Source of the DNA: Methanomicrobia archaeon
Lineage (GTDB): Archaea > Methanobacteriota_B > Thermococci > Methanofastidiosales > NM3
DNA: 9,533 nucleotides
Assembly: GCA_011372835.1 (NCBI GenBank)
Contig: DSAJ01000089.1
Coordinates: 1 to 9,533 of the forward strand
Direction: 5' to 3'
Positions within the stretch are counted from its first letter, which is position 1, and each line of letters opens with the position of its first letter. The notes below the pieces were generated by a model that made no database searches, was not told the origin of the DNA, and worked only from the letters and a program-made list of their open reading frames with translations. Shown here piece after piece: positions 7,537 to 9,533 of this stretch. Made by a program: the position numbers and the translations under genes.

Positions 7537-8034
7537 GTCCAAGACCTTGTTGCGTTCGCAACGCAGGTACGGCCTGGAATAGAGCTCCATGCCGAACTGG
7601 CTCTCATCCTTCATAGAGGGGCGATCATACTTCACGGACGACCGTTCCACCTCATGGACCCTGCCGTGAGGGTCGATGGTGACGTTAAGCGGCCATTTGC
7701 CCACGAACATGCCATATGGTATGCCGTGTTGCCTCAGCTTTTCAAAGACGAACTCGACCAACCGGTCGTTGGTAAGCGTGCTCATGATGACGATCGCCTC
7801 GGCGATGTCGCCACGCGTGCCCACGCAGGAGAGGAACTGCTCGACCTGGTCGCGAAAGTGCGGATTGTAGTCGATGTGGGTAAGATAATGGACGTCGCTT
7901 TTTCTGACGTAGATGCATACACAGGACACGATGTTGTTCGTCTGAAGATACCTGTCACGCTCCACCTTCCTGCAGATGCATGAACGCTGAAATATCTTGT
8001 CAACGTGTTGTGGTTCCCTCATGCGGGCAGCCAT
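7531..8034 (-). CDS. CheD/NTAN1-like Cys-His amidohydrolase (putative protein deamidase)
   Basis: The 167-residue soluble protein resembles the fold shared by chemotaxis deamidase CheD and eukaryotic N-terminal asparagine amidohydrolase NTAN1. The segment NIVSCVCIYVRKSDVHYLTHID (34-55) places C38 and H53 where those families carry their nucleophile and histidine (spacing 15; about 17 in CheD and NTAN1). It is followed by a strand-helix unit, EAIVIMSTLTNDRLVEFVFEKL, and the NTAN1-like PLNVTIDPHGRVHEVE. If the assignment holds, it would hydrolyse a side-chain amide (Gln or Asn) in a protein. The assignment comes from recalled family patterns only. The ATG at 8034 starts three bases after the stop of the upstream gene, with GGGGATGA as ribosome binding site, so the two are translationally linked. 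An ATG at 8022 is an alternative. C19, C21 and C40 are extra cysteines near the nucleophile. No chemotaxis genes lie nearby. Confidence 0.55.
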   Translation of the reverse strand: MAARMREPQHVDKIFQRSCICRKVERDRYLQTNNIVSCVCIYVRKSDVHYLTHIDYNPHFRDQVEQFLSCVGTRGDIAEAIVIMSTLTNDRLVEFVFEKLRQHGIPYGMFVGKWPLNVTIDPHGRVHEVERSSVKYDRPSMKDESQFGMELYSRPYLRCERNKVLDL

Positions 8035-8037
8035 GGC

Positions 8038-8346
8038 TCATCCCCATCGTTGCTTGTCGTAAAACGCCTTCTTGTATGCCACGGTGAACGTCGTGTCGTC
8101 GTCCTGCAGCGTGTCGAGCACGTAGGTGATGGCAAGGGGATCGTCCTCGCTGTCCTTCGCGACGAGTCGCGAGCCGCTTTGCGTGACGATGGGAAACCCC
8201 TTCTCCTTGAAATAATACCCAAAAGCCTCCTCCTTGCCCCGGGGGACGCGCACCGCGACGACGCCTGTGCACGAAGAATAGAGCTCCTCGACGGTGTCCG
8301 ACTCGGCACACGGTCTCCAGCTCATATTGCAGGATTCACCGAGCAT
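8038..8346 (-). CDS. Uncharacterised 102-residue soluble protein
   Basis: Starting at the ATG at 8346, the protein reads MLGESCNMSWRPCAESDTVE and continues ELYSSCTGVVAVRVPRGKEEAFGYYFKEKGFPIVTQSGSRLVAKD, then a helix around DPLAITYVLDTLQDDD, and a strand TTFTVAYKKAFYD. This looks like a small alpha/beta protein with three cysteines near the N-terminus (C6, C13, C26). I do not recognise a family. The start is chosen because a TATA-like box centred near 8370 lies about 25 bases upstream, implying a leaderless transcript; an in-frame ATG at 8397 lies before that box. It precedes the NTAN1/CheD-like gene with a three-base gap, so it may be the partner or substrate of that enzyme, which is inference. 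Confidence 0.7.
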   Translation of the reverse strand: MLGESCNMSWRPCAESDTVEELYSSCTGVVAVRVPRGKEEAFGYYFKEKGFPIVTQSGSRLVAKDSEDDPLAITYVLDTLQDDDTTFTVAYKKAFYDKQRWG

Positions 8347-8362
8347 GCCCCCATATCTGAAT

Positions 8363-8376
8363 GAAAATATATAAAG
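8363..8376 (-). promoter_or_regulatory. TATA-like box of the 8346-7531 two-gene operon
   Basis: TTTATATATTTTC on the minus strand is the best TATA match in the window. Its centre is about 25 bases from the ATG at 8346, the classic archaeal spacing for a leaderless start. Confidence 0.7.
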
Positions 8377-8410
8377 ATTATGAATTGAATACCCCAAATC
8401 GGGACGATGT

Positions 8411-9533
8411 TCAGGACCGTCTGTTCATTCGTACGCCCATGGCGAAGGCGAAGGCCAGTCCCGCAATGACGATGAGGACCAATGCCACGGGTCGCGGGGC
8501 CCAAGGAGACATGCCCGGGCACGGTCCGACATCCCCCGCGACCTGTACATCGTGCTTTACCGAAGCGCGAATGCGCGCGCGCCCCATGCCTGACGGAAGT
8601 ACCTGGGAGAGCAGGTACCAGTTCGAGAAGCTGACGCGCCCGCCCAGATACGATCGCGTGGCGTCCACCTCATCCGCATCGAGGCCTAGCTGCTCGAGCA
8701 TCGAGGCCGAAAACGCGAGCGAGAACTCGCCAAGGTAGGTCGTCCGTGGCGATGCATGGTAGCGCTTGACGTCGGTCTGTCCGTCGACCTGGGTGAAGTC
8801 GTGCGGATGGGCCGTCCTCGGCGCCTTTTGCATGTTCACGTCATCGACCCATATGTCATAGACCGCACCGTCATCGTCCTGCATAGCCGCGAGCCATTCC
8901 CATGCTTCCTCGAGGGAGGTGCGGTAGCGCTCTTCTCCTGTGATGTTGTAGGCCATCCAGGGGCCCATCATCGCCATGGAGACATAGTGGCACGACCTGT
9001 CCCAGCGGGTCGGATAGCGCTTGGCGTAGCCGTCGTACCACGAGCCGTCGGCAAGCTGCATCTCGTACAGTGCGTCCGCAAGCCAGGTGCATGCCAAACG
9101 GTAGCGGCCGTCGCCGATGCCGTGATAGGCAAGCGACCCTATGGCTGCAGACACGATGCCCAGGTCGTTGGGGCTCGTCCAGTAGTACGAGGTGAGACAC
9201 GTCTCGCCTTCCCCGGCGTTTCGCGCGATGTCGGCGTGGGGGTCGTCACAGCCTGAGGGGTAGGTGGACTCCCAACGCTCCATCTCGCTGATGAGGAAGT
9301 CTGCCCCGCGGCGCGCCGCCTCGGCATAGCGCTCGTCCCCGCTGTATCCGTATGCTGCGGCCAGCGCCCACGTTGCGATGCTCGTCATGAGCTTGTCGTT
9401 GACGTTGTCACCCTCCTCGTAGCGCATGACGACCCCCTCCTCGCGCTGCCGTGAGCACAGGATGTCCGCACAGCGCAGTGCCTTCGTCTGCGCCTCGTAC
9501 GAGCGGTGGGCCGTATCGTAGTATATCATGAAC
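8411..9533 (-). CDS. Membrane-anchored alpha/alpha-toroid protein, 5' end probably beyond the window
   Basis: The frame is open to the right edge; the first ATG inside is at 9529, but the sequence there has no signal peptide, so the gene probably begins outside. About 370 residues are visible. They consist of repeated helical pairs with aromatic/glycine turns: YGYSGDERYAEAARRGADFL (60-79), AYHGIGDGRYRLACTWLADA, QLADGSW (158-164), MAYNITGEERYRTSLEEAWEWL (192-213) and MQDDDGAVYD. This pattern fits the six-hairpin glycosidase / terpenoid-cyclase toroid class, for example glycoside hydrolases or polysaccharide lyases acting outside the cell. Residues 346-364 (VALVLIVIAGLAFAFAMGV) form a single membrane helix followed by RMNRRS, giving a C-terminal anchor with the toroid outside. 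Candidate acid residues include D161 and the DDD at 218-220, but I cannot assign a catalytic pair. Substrate unknown. Ends in TGA at 8411-8413. Confidence 0.8.
   Translation of the reverse strand, partial: FMIYYDTAHRSYEAQTKALRCADILCSRQREEGVVMRYEEGDNVNDKLMTSIATWALAAAYGYSGDERYAEAARRGADFLISEMERWESTYPSGCDDPHADIARNAGEGETCLTSYYWTSPNDLGIVSAAIGSLAYHGIGDGRYRLACTWLADALYEMQLADGSWYDGYAKRYPTRWDRSCHYVSMAMMGPWMAYNITGEERYRTSLEEAWEWLAAMQDDDGAVYDIWVDDVNMQKAPRTAHPHDFTQVDGQTDVKRYHASPRTTYLGEFSLAFSASMLEQLGLDADEVDATRSYLGGRVSFSNWYLLSQVLPSGMGRARIRASVKHDVQVAGDVGPCPGMSPWAPRPVALVLIVIAGLAFAFAMGVRMNRRS

Noticed and set aside
8325..8354. ATG at 8354 beginning a ten-codon peptide MGACSVNPAI, as a third case of a missing G before a gene
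   Set aside because: The in-frame ATG at 8346 is already at ideal TATA spacing, so no correction is needed here.
8347..8397. Upstream ATG at 8397 as start of the 102-residue protein
   Set aside because: It lies before a strong TATA box that fits leaderless initiation at 8346, and the extra residues are encoded by the box itself.

Overview
The window reads as a piece of a GC-rich archaeal chromosome. The signs are A/T-only TATA-like boxes about 20-28 bases before probable start codons (leaderless or nearly leaderless transcripts), GGTGA-type ribosome binding sites elsewhere, a CCA-encoding tRNA-Ser(GCU), many two-helix membrane microproteins, and a response regulator-PAS protein of a type common in Euryarchaeota. 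A heterotrophic or methanogenic Thermoplasmatota-like lineage would fit, but that placement is inference and I cannot confirm it.

Left part (1-1784, minus strand): the 5' end of a receiver-PAS signalling protein with a cysteine-rich PAS domain runs off the left edge. Next comes a likely co-transcribed pair. One member is a tiny helical protein whose coding frame lacks a normal start codon. The other is a zinc-site-retaining but catalytically doubtful M23-peptidase-fold protein that begins with half of a TrkA-C (RCK-C) domain.

Central part (1826-6685): a divergent catabolic block. Minus strand: a RocA-type L-glutamate-gamma-semialdehyde (P5C) dehydrogenase. Plus strand: adenine deaminase, then an ALDH7/antiquitin-type alpha-aminoadipate-semialdehyde dehydrogenase only 15 bases downstream. 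Together they would release ammonia from adenine and oxidise the semialdehydes formed in proline/arginine/ornithine and lysine breakdown, giving NAD(P)H plus glutamate and aminoadipate.

Right part (6659-9533): three two-helix membrane microproteins (two on minus, one on plus) flank tRNA-Ser(GCU). Then comes a minus-strand pair made of an uncharacterised 102-residue protein and a protein that looks like the CheD / N-terminal-asparagine-amidohydrolase (NTAN1) fold with its Cys and His in place. At the right edge is a partial alpha/alpha-toroid surface protein with a C-terminal membrane anchor.

The most interesting points are the NTAN1/CheD-like deamidase and its partner, the half-RCK_C/M23 fusion with missing catalytic histidines, and two genes whose protein homology or coding pattern extends upstream of any normal start codon. 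In both of those the frame would be restored by one extra G in a G-run just after an ATG, or would need AUU/AUC initiation. No mobile element, CRISPR array or integrated phage was seen.
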